DNA of 64,000 nucleotides. Source: Tetranychus cinnabarinus. Lineage: Eukaryota > Arthropoda > Arachnida > Trombidiformes > Tetranychidae. Shown here in pieces: positions 1 through 14,690 of this stretch. The translations under genes were made by a program, and so were the position numbers. The stretch spans positions 124,001 to 188,000 of the forward strand of contig WHVY01000011.1 in NCBI GenBank assembly GCA_022266195.1, written 5' to 3'. Within the stretch, counting starts at the first letter, position 1, and every line of letters begins with the position of its first letter. The notes under the pieces were generated by a model. It was not told the DNA's origin. It did no database searches and saw only the letters and a program-made list of their open reading frames with translations.

Positions 1-3000
1 GTAAATGTCTCATTGGTCTTGCCAATGTTATTTCAATGTAAATGTCTCATTGGGATCGTCAATTTTATTTCAAGGTAAATGTCTAATTGGGATCGTCAAT
101 ACTATTTCAATGTAAATGTCTCATTGGGATCGTCAATGTTATTTCAATGTCTCATTGGGATCGTCAATAATATTTCAATGTAAATGTCTCATTGGGATCG
201 TCAATGTTATTTCAATGTAAATGCCTCATTGGGATCGTCAATGTTATTTCAATGTTAATGTCTCATTGGGATCGTCAATGTTATTTCAATGTAAATGTCT
301 CATTGAGATCGTCAATGTTATTTCAATGATAATGTCTCATTGGGACCGTCAATGTTATTTCAATGTAAATGTCTCATTGGGATCGTCAATGTTATTTCGA
401 TTTTAATGTTTCTGAGTAGGGCGGTGTAAATGTCTCATTGGTCTTGCCAATGTTATTTCAATGTAAATGTCTCATTGGGATCGTCAATTTTATTTCAATG
501 TAAATGTCTAATTGGGATCGTCAATACTATTTCAATGTAAATGTCTCATTGGGATCGTCAATGTTATTTCAATGTAAATGTCTCATTGGGATCGTCAATG
601 TTATTTCAATGTAAATGTCTCATTGGGATCGTCAATGTTATTTCAATGTAAATGTCTCATTGGGATCGTCAATGTTATTTCAATGTAAATGTCTCATTGA
701 GATCGTCAATGTTATTTCAATGTAAATGTCTCATTGGGATCGTCAATGTTATTTCAATGTAAATGTCTCATTGGGATCGTCAACGTTATTTCAATGTAAA
801 TGTCTCGTTGGAATCGTCAATGTTATTTCGATTTTAATGTTTCTAAGTAGGGCGGTGTAAATTTCTCATTGGGATCGTCAATGTTATTTCAATGTCTCAT
901 TGGGATCGTCAATGTTATTTCAATGTAAATGTCTCATTGGGATCGTCAATGTTTTTCGATTTTAATGTTTCTAAGTAGGGCGGTGTAAATGTCTCATTGG
1001 GATCGTCAATGTTATTTCAATGTCTCATTGGGATCGTCAATGTTTTTTCAATGTAAATGTCTCATTGGGATCGTCAATGTTATTTCAATGTAAATGTCTC
1101 ATTGGGACCTTCAATGTTATTACAATGTAAATGTCTCATTGGGATCGTCAATGTTATTTCGATTTTAATGTTTCTGAGTAGGGCGGTGTAAATGTCTCAT
1201 TGGCCTTGCCAATGGTATTTCAATGTAAATGTCTCATTGGAATCGTCAATGTTATTTCGATTTTAAAGTTTCTAAGTAGGGCGGTGTAAATGTCTCATTG
1301 GGATCGTCAATGTTATTTCAATGTCTCATTGGGATCGTCAATGTTATTTCAATGTAAATGTCTCATTGGGATCGTCAATGTTATTTCAATGTAAATGTCT
1401 CATTGGGATCGTCAATGTTATTACAATGTAAATGTCTCATTGGGATCGTCAATGTTTTTCGATTTTAATGTTTCTAAGTAGGGCGGTGTAAATGTCTCAT
1501 TGGGATCGTCAATGTTATTTCAATGTCTCATTGGGATCGTCAATGTTATTTCAATGTAAATGTCTCATTGGGATCGTCAATGTTATTTCAATGTAAATGT
1601 CTCATTGGGACCTTCAATGTTATTACAATGTAAATGTCTCATTGGGATCGTCAATGTTATTTCGATTTTAATGTTTCTGAGTAGGGCGGTGTAAATGTCT
1701 CATTGGCCTTGCCAATGGTATTTCAATGTAAATGTCTCATTGGGATCGTCGATAATATTTCAATGTTAATGTCTCATAGGGATCGTCAATAATATTTCAA
1801 TGTTAATGTCTCATTAGGATCGTCAATGTTATTTCAATGTAAATGTCTCATTGGGATCGTCAATGTTATTTCAATTTTAATGTTTCTGAGTAGGGATCGT
1901 CAATGTTATATCAATGTAAATGTCTCATTGGGATCGTCAATGTTATTTCAATGTAAATGTCTCATTGCAATCGTCAATGTTATATCAATGTTAATGTCTC
2001 ATTGGGATCGTCAATGTTATTTCGATTTTAATGTTTCTAAGTAGGGCGGTGTAAATGTCTCATTGGGATCGTCAATGTTATTTCAATTTCTCATTGGGAT
2101 CGTCAATAATATTTCAATGTAAATGTCTCATTGGGATCGTCGATAATATTTCAATGTTAATGTCTCATAGGGATCGTCAATAATATTTCAATGTTAATGT
2201 CTCATTATGATCGTCAATGTTATTTCAATGTAAATGTCTCATTGGGATCGTCAATGTTATTTCAATTTTAATGTTTCTGAGTAGGGATCGTCAATGTTAT
2301 ATCAATGTAAATGTCTCATTGGGATCGTCAATGTTATTTCAATGTAAATGTCTCATTGCAATCGTCAATGTTATATCAATGTTAATGTCTCATTGGGATC
2401 GTCAATGTTATTTCAATGTAAATGTCTCGTTGGAATCGTCAATGTTATTTCGATTTTAATGTTTCTAAGTAGGGCGGTGTAAATGTCTCATTGGGATCGT
2501 CAATGTTATTTCAATGTCTCATTGGGATCGTCAATAATATTTCAATGTAAATGTCTCATTGGGATCGTCAATGTTATTTCAATGTAAATGCCTCATTGGG
2601 ATCGTCAATGTTATTTCAATGTTAATGTCTCATTGGGATCGTCAATGTTATTTCGATTTTAATGTTTCTGAGTAGGGCGGTGTAAATGTCTCATTGGCCT
2701 TGCCAATGGTATTTCAATGTAAATGTCTCATTGGGATCGTCGATAATATTTCAATGTTAATGTCTCATAGGGATCGTCAATAATATTTCAATGTTAATGT
2801 CTCATTAGGATCGTCAATGTTATTTCAATGTAAATGTCTCATTGGGATCGTCAATGTTATTTCAATTTTAATGTTTCTGAGTAGGGATCGTCAATGTTAT
2901 ATCAATGTAAATGTCTCATTGGGATCGTCAATAATATTTCAATGTTAATGTCTCATAGGGATCGTCAATAATATTTCAATGTCAATGTCTCATTGGGACC

Positions 3001-3609
3001 GTCGATGTTATTACAATGTAAATGTCTCATTGGGATCGTCAATGTTATTTCGATTTTAATGTTTCTGAGTAGGGCGGTGTAAATGTCTCATTGGCATTGC
3101 CAATGGTATTTCAATGTAAATTTCTCATTGGGATCGTCGATAATATTTCAATGTTAATGTCTCATAGGGATCGTCAATAATATTTCAATGTTAATGTCTC
3201 ATTAGGATCGTCAATGTTATTTCAATGTAAATGTCTCATTGGGGTCGTCAATGTTATTTCAATTTTAATGTTTCTGAGTAGGGATCGTCAATGTTATATC
3301 AATGTAAATGTCTCATTGGGATCGTCAATGTTATTTCAATGTAAATGTCTGATTGCAATCGTCAATGTTATATCAATGTTAATGTCTCATTGGGATCGTC
3401 AATGTTATTTCAATGTAAATGTCTCATTGGGATCGTCAATGTTATTTCAATGTAAATGTCTCGTTGGAATCGTCAATGTTATTTCGATTTTAATGTTTCT
3501 AAGTAGGGCGGTGTAAATGTCTCATTGGGATCGTCAATAATATTTCAATGTAAATGTCTCATTGGGATCGTCAATGTTATTTCAATGTAAATGCCTCATC
3601 GGGATCGTC

Positions 3610-5339
3610 AATATTATTTCAATGTTAATGTCTCATTGGGATCGTCAATGTTATTTCAATGTAAATGTCTCATTGGGATCGTCAATGTTATTTCAATGTT
3701 AATGTCTCATAGGGATCGTCAATAATATTTCAATGTCAATGTCTCATTGGGACCGTCGATGTTATTTCAATGTAAATGTCTCATTGGGACCTTCAATGTT
3801 ATTACAATGTAAATGTCTCATTGGGATCGTCAATGTTATTTCGATTTTAATGTTTCTGAGTAGGGCGGTGTAAATGTCTCATTGGCCTTGCCAATGGTAT
3901 TTCAATGTAAATGTCTCATTGGGATCGTCGATAATATTTCAATGTTAATGTCTCATAGGGATCGTCAATAATATTTCAATGTTAATGTCTCATTAGGATC
4001 GTCGTTGTTATTTCAATGTAAATGTGACATTGGGATCGTCAATGTTATTTCAATTTTAATGTTTCTGAGTAGGGATTGTCAATGTTATATCAATGTAAAT
4101 GTCTCATTGGGATCGTCAATGTTATTTCAATGTAAATGTCTCATTGTAATCGTCAATGTTATATCAATGTTAATGTCTCATTGGGATCGTCAATGTTATT
4201 TCAATGTAAATGTCTCATTGGGACCGTCAATGTTATTTCAATGTAAATGTCTCATTGGGACCGTCAATGTTATTTCAATGTAAATGTCTCATTGGGATCG
4301 TCAATGTTATTTCGATTTTAATGTTTCTGAGTAGGGCGGTGTAAATGTCTCATTGGGATCGTCAATGTTATTTCAATGTAAATTTCTCATTGGGATCGTC
4401 AATGTTATTTCAATGTAAATGTCTCATTGGGATCGTCAATTTTATTTCAATGTAAATGTCTCATTGGGATCGTCAATTTTATTTCAATGTAAATGTCTCA
4501 TTGGGATCGTCAATGTTATTTCAATGTAAATGTCTCATTGGGATCGTCAATGTTATTTCAATGTTAATGTCTCATAGGGATCGTCAATAATATTTCAATG
4601 TCAATGTCTCATTGGGACCGTCGATGTTATTTCAATGTAAATGTCTCATTGGGACCTTCAATGTTATTACAATGTAAATGTCTCATTGGGATCGTCAATG
4701 TTATTTCGATTTTAATGTTTCTGAGTAGGGCGGTGTAAATGTCTCATTGGCCTTGCCAATGGTATTTCAATGTAAATGTCTCATTGGGATCGTCGATAAT
4801 ATTTCAATGTTAATGTCTCATAGGGATCGTCAATAATATTTCAATGTTAATGTCTCATTAGGATCGTCGTTGTTATTTCAATGTAAATGTGACATTGGGA
4901 TCGTCAATGTTATTTCAATTTTAATGTTTCTGAGTAGGGATTGTCAATGTTATATCAATGTAAATGTCTCATTGGGATCGTCAATGTTATTTCAATGTAA
5001 ATGTCTCATTGTAATCGTCAATGTTATATCAATGTTAATGTCTCATTGGGATCGTCAATGTTATTTCAATGTAAATGTCTCATTGGGACCGTCAATGTTA
5101 TTTCAATGTAAATGTCTCATTGGGACCGTCAATGTTATTTCAATGTAAATGTCTCATTGGGATCGTCAATGTTATTTCGATTTTAATGTTTCTGAGTAGG
5201 GCGGTGTAAATGTCTCATTGGGATCGTCAATGTTATTTCAATGTAAATTTCTCATTGGGATCGTCAATGTTATTTCAATGTAAATGTCTCATTGGGATCG
5301 TCAATTTTATTTCAATGTAAATGTCTCATTGGGATCGTC
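3610..5339 (+). repeat. 865-bp tandem block duplication (two copies)
   Basis: Two adjacent copies, about 3,610-4,474 and 4,475-5,339, match at an offset of 865 bp, including rare variants such as GTCGTTGTT, GTGACATTGGG and CCTTCAATGTTATTAC. The length equals 22 x 37 plus two 24-bp units plus 3 for one 40-bp unit. Edges are approximate because the flanks are also satellite. Confidence 0.85.
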
Positions 5340-8300
5340 AATGTTATTTCAATGTAAATGCCTCATTGGGATCGTCAATGTTATTTCAATGTAAATGCCT
5401 CATTGGGATCGTCAATGTTATTTCAATGTAAATGTCTCATTGGGATCGTCAATGTTATTTCGATTTTAATGTTTCTGAGTAGGGCGGTGTAAATGTCTCA
5501 TTGGGATCGTCAATGTTATTTCAATGTTAATGTCTCATTAGGATCGTCATTGTTATTTCAATGTAAATGTCTCATTGGGATCGTCAAAGTTATTTCAATT
5601 TTAATGTTTCTGAGTAGGGATCGTCAATGTTATATCAATGTAAATGTCTTATTGGGATCGTCAATGTTATTTCAATGTAAATGTCTCATTGGGATCGTCA
5701 ATGTTATTTCAATGTAAATGTCTCATTGGGACCGTCAATGTTATTTCAATGTAAACGTCTCATTGGGACCGTCAATGTTATTTCAATGTGGATGTCACAT
5801 TGGGATCGTCAATGTTATTTCGATTTTAATGTTTCTGAGTAGGGCGGTGTAAATGTCTCATTGGCCTTGCCAATGTTATTTCAATGTAAATGTCTCATTG
5901 GGATCGTCAATGTTATTTCAATGTAAAAGTCTCATTGGGATCGTCAATGTTATTTCAATGTAAATGCTTCATAAGGATCGTCAATTTTATTCCAATGTAA
6001 ATGTTTCTGCGTAGGGATCGTGAATGTTATTTGTATGTAAATGTCTCATTTGGATCGTCAATGTTATTTCAATGTAAATGTCTCATTGGGATCGTCAATG
6101 TTATTTCAATGTAAATGTTTCATAAGGATCGTCAATGTTATTCCAATGTAAATGTTTCTGCGTAGGGATCCTGAATGTTATTTGTATGTAAATTTCTCAT
6201 TGGGATCGATAATGTTATTTCAATGTAAATGTCTCATTGGGATCGTCAATGTTATTTCAATGTAAATGCCTCATTGGGATCGTCAATGTTATTTCAATGT
6301 AAAAGTCTCATTGGGATCGTCAATGTTATTTCAATGTAAATGCCTCATTGGGATCGTCAATGTTATTTCAATGTAAATGTCTCATTGGGATCGTCAATGT
6401 TATTTCGATTTTAATGTTTCTAAGTAGGGCGGTGTAAATGTCTCATTGGCCTTGCCAATGGTATTGCAATGTAAATTTCTCATTGGGATCGTCAATAATA
6501 TTTCAATGTTAATGTCTCATAGGGATCGTCAATAATATTTCAATGTTAATGTCTCATTAGGATCGTCATTGTTATTTCAATGTAAATGTCTCATTGGGAT
6601 CGTCAAAGTTATTTCAATTTTAATGTTTCTGAGTAGGGATCGTCAATGTTATATCAATGTAAATGTCTTATTGGGATCGTCAATGTTATTTCAATGTAAA
6701 TGTCTCATTGGGATCTTCAATGTTATTTCAATGTAAATGTCTCATTGGGACCGTCAATGTTATTTCAATGTAAATGTCTTATTGGGACCGTCAATGTTAT
6801 TTCAATGTAAATGTCTCATTGGGATCGTCAATGTTATTTCGATTTTAATGTTTCTCAGTAGGGCGGTGTAAATGTCTCATTGGCCTTGCCAATGTTATTT
6901 CAATGTAAATGTCTCATTGGGATCGTCAATGTTATTTCAATGTAAATATCTCATTGGTATCGACAATGTTATTTCAATGTAAATGTCTCATTGGGATCGT
7001 CAATGTTATTTCAATGTAAATGCTTCATAAGGATCGTCAATTTTATTCCAATGTAAATGTTTCTGCGTAGGGATCGTGAATGTTATTTGTATGTAAATGT
7101 CTCATTTGGATCGTCAATGTTATTTCAATGTAAATGTCTCATTGAGATCGTCAATGTTATTTCGATTTTAATGTTTCTGAGTAGGGCGGTGTAAATGTCT
7201 CATTGGCCTTGCCAATGTTATTTCAATGTAAATGTCTCATTGGGATCGTCAATTTTATTTCAATGTAAATGTCTCATTGGGATCGTCAATGTTATTTCAA
7301 TGTAAATGCTTCATAAGGATCGTCAATTTTATTCCAATGTAAATGTTTCTGCGTAGGGATCGTGAATGTTATTTGTATGTAAATGTCTCATTTGGATCGA
7401 TAATGTTATTTCAATGTAAATGTCTCATTGGGATCGTCAATGTTATTTCAATGTAAATATCTCATTGGTATCGACAATGTTATTTCAATGTAAATGTCTC
7501 ATTGGGATTGTCAATGTTATTTCAATGTAAATGTCTCATTGGGATCGTCAATGTTATTTCAATGTAAATGGCTCATTAGGATGGTCAATGTTATTTCAAT
7601 GTAAATGTCTCATTGGGATCGTCAATGTTATATCAATGTAAATATCTCATTGGGATCGTCAATGTTATTTCAATGTAACTGTCTCATTGCAATCGTCAAT
7701 GTTATATCAATGTCAATGTCTCATTGGGATCGTCAATGTTATTTCAATGTAAATGTCTCATTGGGATCGTCAATGTTATTTCAATGTAAATGTCTCATTG
7801 GGACCGTCAATGGTATTTCGATTTTAATGTTTCTGAGTAGGGCGGTGTAAATGTCTCATTGGGATCGTCAATGTTATTTCAATGTAAATGTCTCATTGGG
7901 ATCGTCAATGTTATATCAATGTCAATGTCTCATTGGGATCGTCAATGTTATTTCAATGTAAATGTCTCATTGGGATCGTCAATGTTATTTCAATGTAAAT
8001 GTCTCATTGGAATCGTCAATGTTATTTCGATTTTAATGTTTCTGAGTAGGGCGGTGTAAATGTCTCATTGGGATCGTCAATGTTATTTCAATGTAAATTT
8101 CTCATTGGGATCGTCAATGTTATTTCAATGTAAATGTCTCATTGGGATCGTCAATGTTATTTCAATGTAAATGTCTCATTGGGATCGTCAATGTTATTTC
8201 GATTTTAATGTTTCTGAGTAGGGCGGTGTAAATGTCTCATTGGGATCGTCAATGTTATTTCAATGTAAATTTCTCATTGGGATCGTCAATGTTATTTCAA

Positions 8301-8459
8301 TGTAAATGTCTCATTGGGATCGTCAATTTTATTTCAATGTAAATGTCTCATTGGGATCGTCAATGTTATTTCAATGTAAATGTCTCATTTGGATCGTCAA
8401 TGTTATTTCAATGTAAATGTCTCATTGGGATCGTCAATGTTATTTCAATGTAAATTTCT

Positions 8460-10985
8460 CATTGGGATCGTCAATGTTATTTCGATTTTAATGTTTCTGA
8501 GTAGGGCGGTGTAAATGTCTCATTGGCCTTGCCAATGGTATTGCAATGTGAATGTCCTATTGGGATCGTCAATAATATTTCAATGTAAATGTCCTATTGA
8601 AATCGTCAATTTTATTTCAATGTAAATGTCTCATTGGGATCGTCAATGTTATTTCAATGTAAATGTCTCATTGGGATCGTCAATGTTATTTCAATGTAAA
8701 TGCCTCATTGGGATCGTCAATGTTATTTCAATTTAAATGTCTCATTGGGATCGTCAATGTTATTTCAATGTTAATGTCTCATTGGGATCGTCAATGTTAT
8801 TTCAATGTAAATGTCTCATTGGGATCTCAATTTTATTTCAATGTAAATGTCTCATTGGGATCGTCAATGTTATTTCAATGTAAATGTCTCATTGGGATCG
8901 TCAATGTTATTTCGATTTTAATGTTTCTGAGTAGGGCGGTGTAAATGTCTCATTGGCCTTGCCAATGGTATTGCAATGTGAATGTCCTATTGGGATCGTC
9001 AATAATATTTCAATGTTAATGTCTCATAGGGATCGTCAATGTTATTTCAATGTAAATGTCTCATTGGGATCGTCAATGTTATTTCGATTTTAATGTTTCT
9101 AAGTAGGGCGGTGTAAATGTCTCATTGGGATCGTCAATGTTATTTCAATGTAAATGTCTCATTGGGATCGTCAATGTTATTTCAATGTAAATATCTCATT
9201 GGTATCGACAATGTTATTTCAATGTAAATGTCTCATTGGGATCGTCAATGTTATTTCAATGTAAATGTCTCATTGGGATCGTCAATGTTATTTCGATTTT
9301 AATGTTTCTGAGTAGGGCGGTGTAAATGTCTCATTGGCCTTGTCAATGGTATTGCAATGTGAATGTCTCATTGGGATCGTCAATGTTATTTCAATGTAAA
9401 TGCCTCATTGGGATCGTCAATGTTATTTCAATTTAAATGTCTCATTGGGATCGTCAATGTTATTTCAATGTTAATGTCTCATTGGGATCGTCAATGTTAT
9501 TTCAATGTAAATGTCTCATTGGGATCGTCAATGTTATTTCGATTTTAATGTTTCTGAGTAGGGCGGTGTAAATGTCTCATTGGCCTTGCCAATGGTATTG
9601 CAATGTGAATGTCCTATTGGGATCGTCAATAATATTTCAATGTAAATGTCCTATTGAAATCGTCAATTTTATTTCAATGTAAATGTCTCATTGGGATCGT
9701 CAATGTTATTTCAATGTAAATGCCTCATTGGGATCGTCAATGTTATTTCAATTTAAATGTCTCATTGGGATCGTCAATGTTATTTCAATGTTAATGTCTC
9801 ATTGGGATCGTCAATGTTATTTCAATGTAAATGTCTCATTGGGATCGTCAATTTTATTTCAATGTAAATGTCTCATTGGGATCGTCAATGTTATTTCAAT
9901 GTAAATGTCTCATTGGGATCGTCAATGTTATTTCGATTTTAATGTTTCTGAGTAGGGCGGTGTAAATGTCTCATTGGCCTTGCCAATGGTATTGCAATGT
10001 GAATGTACTATTGGGATCGTCAATAATATTTCAATGTAAATGTCCTATTGAAATCGTCAATTTTATTTCAATGTAAATGTCTCATTGGGATCGTCAATGT
10101 TATTTCAATGTAAATGTCTCATTGGGATCGTCAATGTTATTTCAATGTAAATGCCTCATTGGGATCGTCAATGTTATTTCAATTTAAATGTCTCATTGGG
10201 ATCGTCAATGTTATTTCAATGTTAATGTCTCATTGGGATCGTCAATGTTATTTCAATGTAAATGTCTCATTGGGATCGTCAATTTTATTTCAATGTAAAT
10301 GTCTCATTGGGATCGTCAATGTTATTTCAATGTAAATGTCTCATTGGGATCGTCAATGTTATTTCGATTTTAATGTTTCTGAGTAGGGCGGTGTAAATGT
10401 CTCATTGGCCTTGCCAATGGTATTGCAATGTGAATGTCCTATTGGGATCGTCAATAATATTTCAATGTTAATGTCTCATAGGGATCGTCAATGTTATTTC
10501 AATGTAAATGTCTCATTGGGATCGTCAATGTTATTTCGATTTTAATGTTTCTAAGTAGGGCGGTGTAAATGTCTCATTGGGATCGTCAATGTTATTTCAA
10601 TGTAAATGTCTCATTGGGATCGTCAATGTTATTTCAATGTAAATATCTCATTGGTATCGACAATGTTATTTCAATGTAAATGTCTCATTGGGATCGTCAA
10701 TGTTATTTCAATGTAAATGTCTCATTGGGATCGTCAATGTTATTTCGATTTTAATGTTTCTGAGTAGGGCGGTGTAAATGTCTCATTGGCCTTGTCAATG
10801 GTATTGCAATGTGAATGTCTCATTGGGATCGTCAATGTTATTTCAATGTAAATGCCTCATTGGGATCGTCAATGTTATTTCAATTTAAATGTCTCATTGG
10901 GATCGTCAATGTTATTTCAATGTTAATGTCTCATTGGGATCGTCAATGTTATTTCAATGTAAATGTCTCATTGGGATCGTCAATT
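8460..10985 (+). repeat. Block duplication, offset about 1452 bp
   Basis: The segment at about 8,460-9,534 is repeated at about 9,911-10,985 with the same order of variant units. The offset changes from 1451 to 1452 because the left copy has lost one base in GGGATCTCAATTTT near 8,825. Part of the same pattern also occurs at 9,683-9,904. Confidence 0.8.
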
Positions 10986-12898
10986 TTATTTCAATGTAAA
11001 TGTCTCATTGGGATCGTCAATGTTATTTCAATGTAAATGTCTCATTGGGATCGTCAATGTTATTTCGATTTTAATGTTTCTGAGTAGGGCGGTGTAAATG
11101 TCTCATTGGCCTTGCCAATGGTATTGCAATGTGAATGTCCTATTGGGATCGTCAATAATATTTCAATGTTAATGTCTCATAGGGATCGTCAATAATATTT
11201 CAATGTTAATGTCTCATTAGGATCGTCAATGTTATTTCAATGTAAATGTCTCATTGGGATCGTCAATGTTATTTCGATTTTAATGTTTCTAAGTAGGGCG
11301 GTGTAAATGTCTCATTGGGATCGTCAATGTTATTTCAATGTAAATGTCTCATTGGGATCGTCAATGTTATTTCAATGTAAATATCTCATTGGTATCGACA
11401 ATGTTATTTCAATGTAAATGTCTCATTGGGATCGTCAATGTTATTTCAATGTAAATGTCTCATTGGGATCGTCAATGTTATTTCGATTTTAATGTTTCTG
11501 AGTAGGGCGGTGTAAATGTCTCATTGGCCTTGTCAATGGTATTGCAATGTGAATGTCTCATTGGGATCGTCAATAATATTTCAATGTTAATGTCTCATAG
11601 GGATCGTCAATAATATTTCAATGTAAATGTCTCATTGGGATCGTCAATGTTATTTCAATGTAAATGTCTCATTGGGATCGTCAATGTTATTTCGATTTTA
11701 ATGTTTCTGAGTAGGGCGGTGTAAATGTCTCATTGGGATCGTCAATGTTATTTCAATGTAAATTTCTCATTGGGATCGTCAATGTTATTTCAATGTAAAT
11801 GTCTCATTGGGATCGTCAATTTTATTTCAATGTAAATGTCTCATTGGGATCGTCAATGTTATTTCAATGTAAATGTCTCATTTGGATCGTCAATGTTATT
11901 TCAATGTAAATGTCTCATTGGGATCGTCAATGTTATTTCAATGTAAATTTCTCATTGGGATCGTCAATGTTATTTCAATGTAAATGTCTCATTGAAATCG
12001 TCAATTTTATTTCAATGTAAATGTCTCATTGGGATCGTCAATGTTATTTCAATGTAAATGTCTCATTGGGATCGTCAATGTTATTTCAATGTAAATGCCT
12101 CATTGGGATCGTCAATGTTATTTCAATTCAAATGTCTCATTGGGATCGTCAATGTTATTTCAATGTTAATGTCTCATTGGGATCGTCAATGTTATTTCAA
12201 TGTAAATGTCTCATTGGGATCGTCAATTTTATTTCAATGTAAATGTCTCATTGGGATCGTCAATGTTATTTCAATGTAAATGTCTCATTGGGATCGTCAA
12301 TGTTATTTCGATTTTAATGTTTCTGAGTAGGGCGGTGTAAATGTCTCATTGGCCTTGCCAATGGTATTGCAATGTGAATGTCCTATTGGGATCGTCAATA
12401 ATATTTCAATGTTAATGTCTCATAGGGATCGTCAATAATATTTCAATGTTAATGTCTCATTAGGATCGTCAATGTTATTTCAATGTAAATGTCTCATTGG
12501 GATCGTCAATGTTATTTCGATTTTAATGTTTCTAAGTAGGGCGGTGTAAATGTCTCATTGGGATCGTCAATGTTATTTCAATGTAAATGTCTCATTGGGA
12601 TCGTCAATGTTATTTCAATGTAAATATCTCATTGGTATCGACAATGTTATTTCAATGTAAATGTCTCATTGGGATCGTCAATGTTATTTCAATGTAAATG
12701 TCTCATTGGGATCGTCAATGTTATTTCGATTTTAATGTTTCTGAGTAGGGCGGTGTAAATGTCTCATTGGCCTTGTCAATGGTATTGCAATGTGAATGTC
12801 TCATTGGGATCGTCAATAATATTTCAATGTTAATGTCTCATAGGGATCGTCAATAATATTTCAATGTAAATGTCTCATTGGGATCGTCAATGTTATTT
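10815..12898 (+). repeat. Block duplication, offset 1243 bp
   Basis: About 840 bp at 10,815-11,655 recurs at 12,058-12,898. Three 24-bp units fall at matching places in both copies. I noticed one base difference, TTTAAATG in the left copy against TTCAAATG near 12,128. Confidence 0.8.
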
Positions 12899-13230
12899 CG
12901 ATTTTAATGTTTCTGAGTAGGGCGGTGTAAATGTCTCATTGGCCTTGCCAATGTTATTTCAATGTAAATGTCTCATTGGGATCTTCAATTTTATTTCAAT
13001 GTAAATGTCTCATTGGGATCGTCAATGTTATTTCAATGTAAATGTCTCATTGGGATCGTCAATGTTATTTCAATGTAAATGCTTCATAAGGATCGTCAAT
13101 TTTATTCCAATGTAAATGTTTCTGCGTAGGGATCGTGAATGTTATTTGTATGTAAATGTCTCATTTGGATCGTCAATGTTATTTCAATGTAAATGTCTCA
13201 TTAGGATGGTCAATGTTATTTCAATGTAAA

Positions 13231-14690
13231 TGCCTCATTGGGATCGTCAATGTTATTCCAATGTAAATGTTTCTGCGTAGGGATCCTGAATGTTATTTGT
13301 ATGTAAATTTCTCATTGGGATCGATAATGTTATTTCAATGTAAATGTCTCATTGGGATCGTCAATGTTATTTCAATGTAAATATCTCATTGGTATCGACA
13401 ATGTTATTTCAATGTAAATGTCTCATTGGGATTGTCAATGTTATTTCAATGTAAATGTCTCATTGGGATCGTCAATGTTATTTCAATGTAAATGGCTCAT
13501 TAGGATGGTCAATGTTATTTCAATTTAAATGTCTCATTGGGATCGTCAATGTTATATCAATGTAAATGTCTCATTGGGATCGTCAATGTTATTTCAATGT
13601 AACTGTCTCATTGGGACCGTCAATGTAATTTCAATGTAAATGTCTCATTGGGATCGTCAATGTTATTTCGATTTTAATGTTTCTGAGTAGGGCGGTGTAA
13701 ATGTCTCATTGGGATCGTCAATGTTATTTCAATGTAAATTTCTCATTGGGATCGTCAATTTTATTTCAATGTAAATGTCTCATTGGGATCGTCAATTTTA
13801 TTTCAATGTAAATGTCTCATTGGGATCGTCAATGTTATTTCAATGTAAATGTCTCATTGGGATCGTCAATTTTATTTCAATGTAAATGTCTCATTGGGAT
13901 CGTCAATGTTATTTCAATGTAAATGTCTCATTGGGATCGTCAATGTTATTTCAATGTAAATGCCTCATTGGGATCGTCAATGTTATTCCAATGTAAATGT
14001 TTCTGCGTAGGGATCCTGAATGTTATTTGTATGTAAATTTCTCATTGGGATCGATAATGTTATTTCAATGTAAATGTCTCATTGGGATCGTCAATGTTAT
14101 TTCAATGTAAATATCTCATTGGTATCGACAATGTTATTTCAATGTAAATGTCTCATTGGGATTGTCAATGTTATTTCAATGTAAATGTCTCATTGGGATC
14201 GTCAATGTTATTTCAATGTAAATGGCTCATTAGGATGGTCAATGTTATTTCAATTTAAATGTCTCATTGGGATCGTCAATGTTATATCAATGTAAATGTC
14301 TCATTGGGATCGTCAATGTTATTTCAATGTAACTGTCTCATTGGGACCGTCAATGTAATTTCAATGTAAATGTCTCATTGGGATCGTCAATGTTATTTCG
14401 ATTTTAATGTTTCTGAGTAGGGCGGTGTAAATGTCTCATTGGGATCGTCAATGTTATTTCAATGTAAATTTCTCATTGGGATCGTCAATTTTATTTCAAT
14501 GTAAATGTCTCATTGGGATCGTCAATTTTATTTCAATGTAAATGTCTCATTGGGATCGTCAATGTTATTTCAATGTAAATGTCTCATTGGGATCGTCAAT
14601 GTTATTTCAATGTAAATGTCTCATTGGGATCGTCAATGTTATTTCAATGTAAATGTCTCATTGGGATCGTCAATGTTATTTCAATGTAAA
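13231..14690 (+). repeat. 730-bp tandem block duplication (two copies)
   Basis: Copies at about 13,231-13,960 and 13,961-14,690 share the unusual units TTCTGCGTAGGGATCCTG, GATCGATAATG, AACTGTCTCATTGGGACCG and GTCAATGTAATTTC in the same order. The length equals 19 x 37 plus one 24-bp unit plus 3 for one 40-bp unit. Confidence 0.85.
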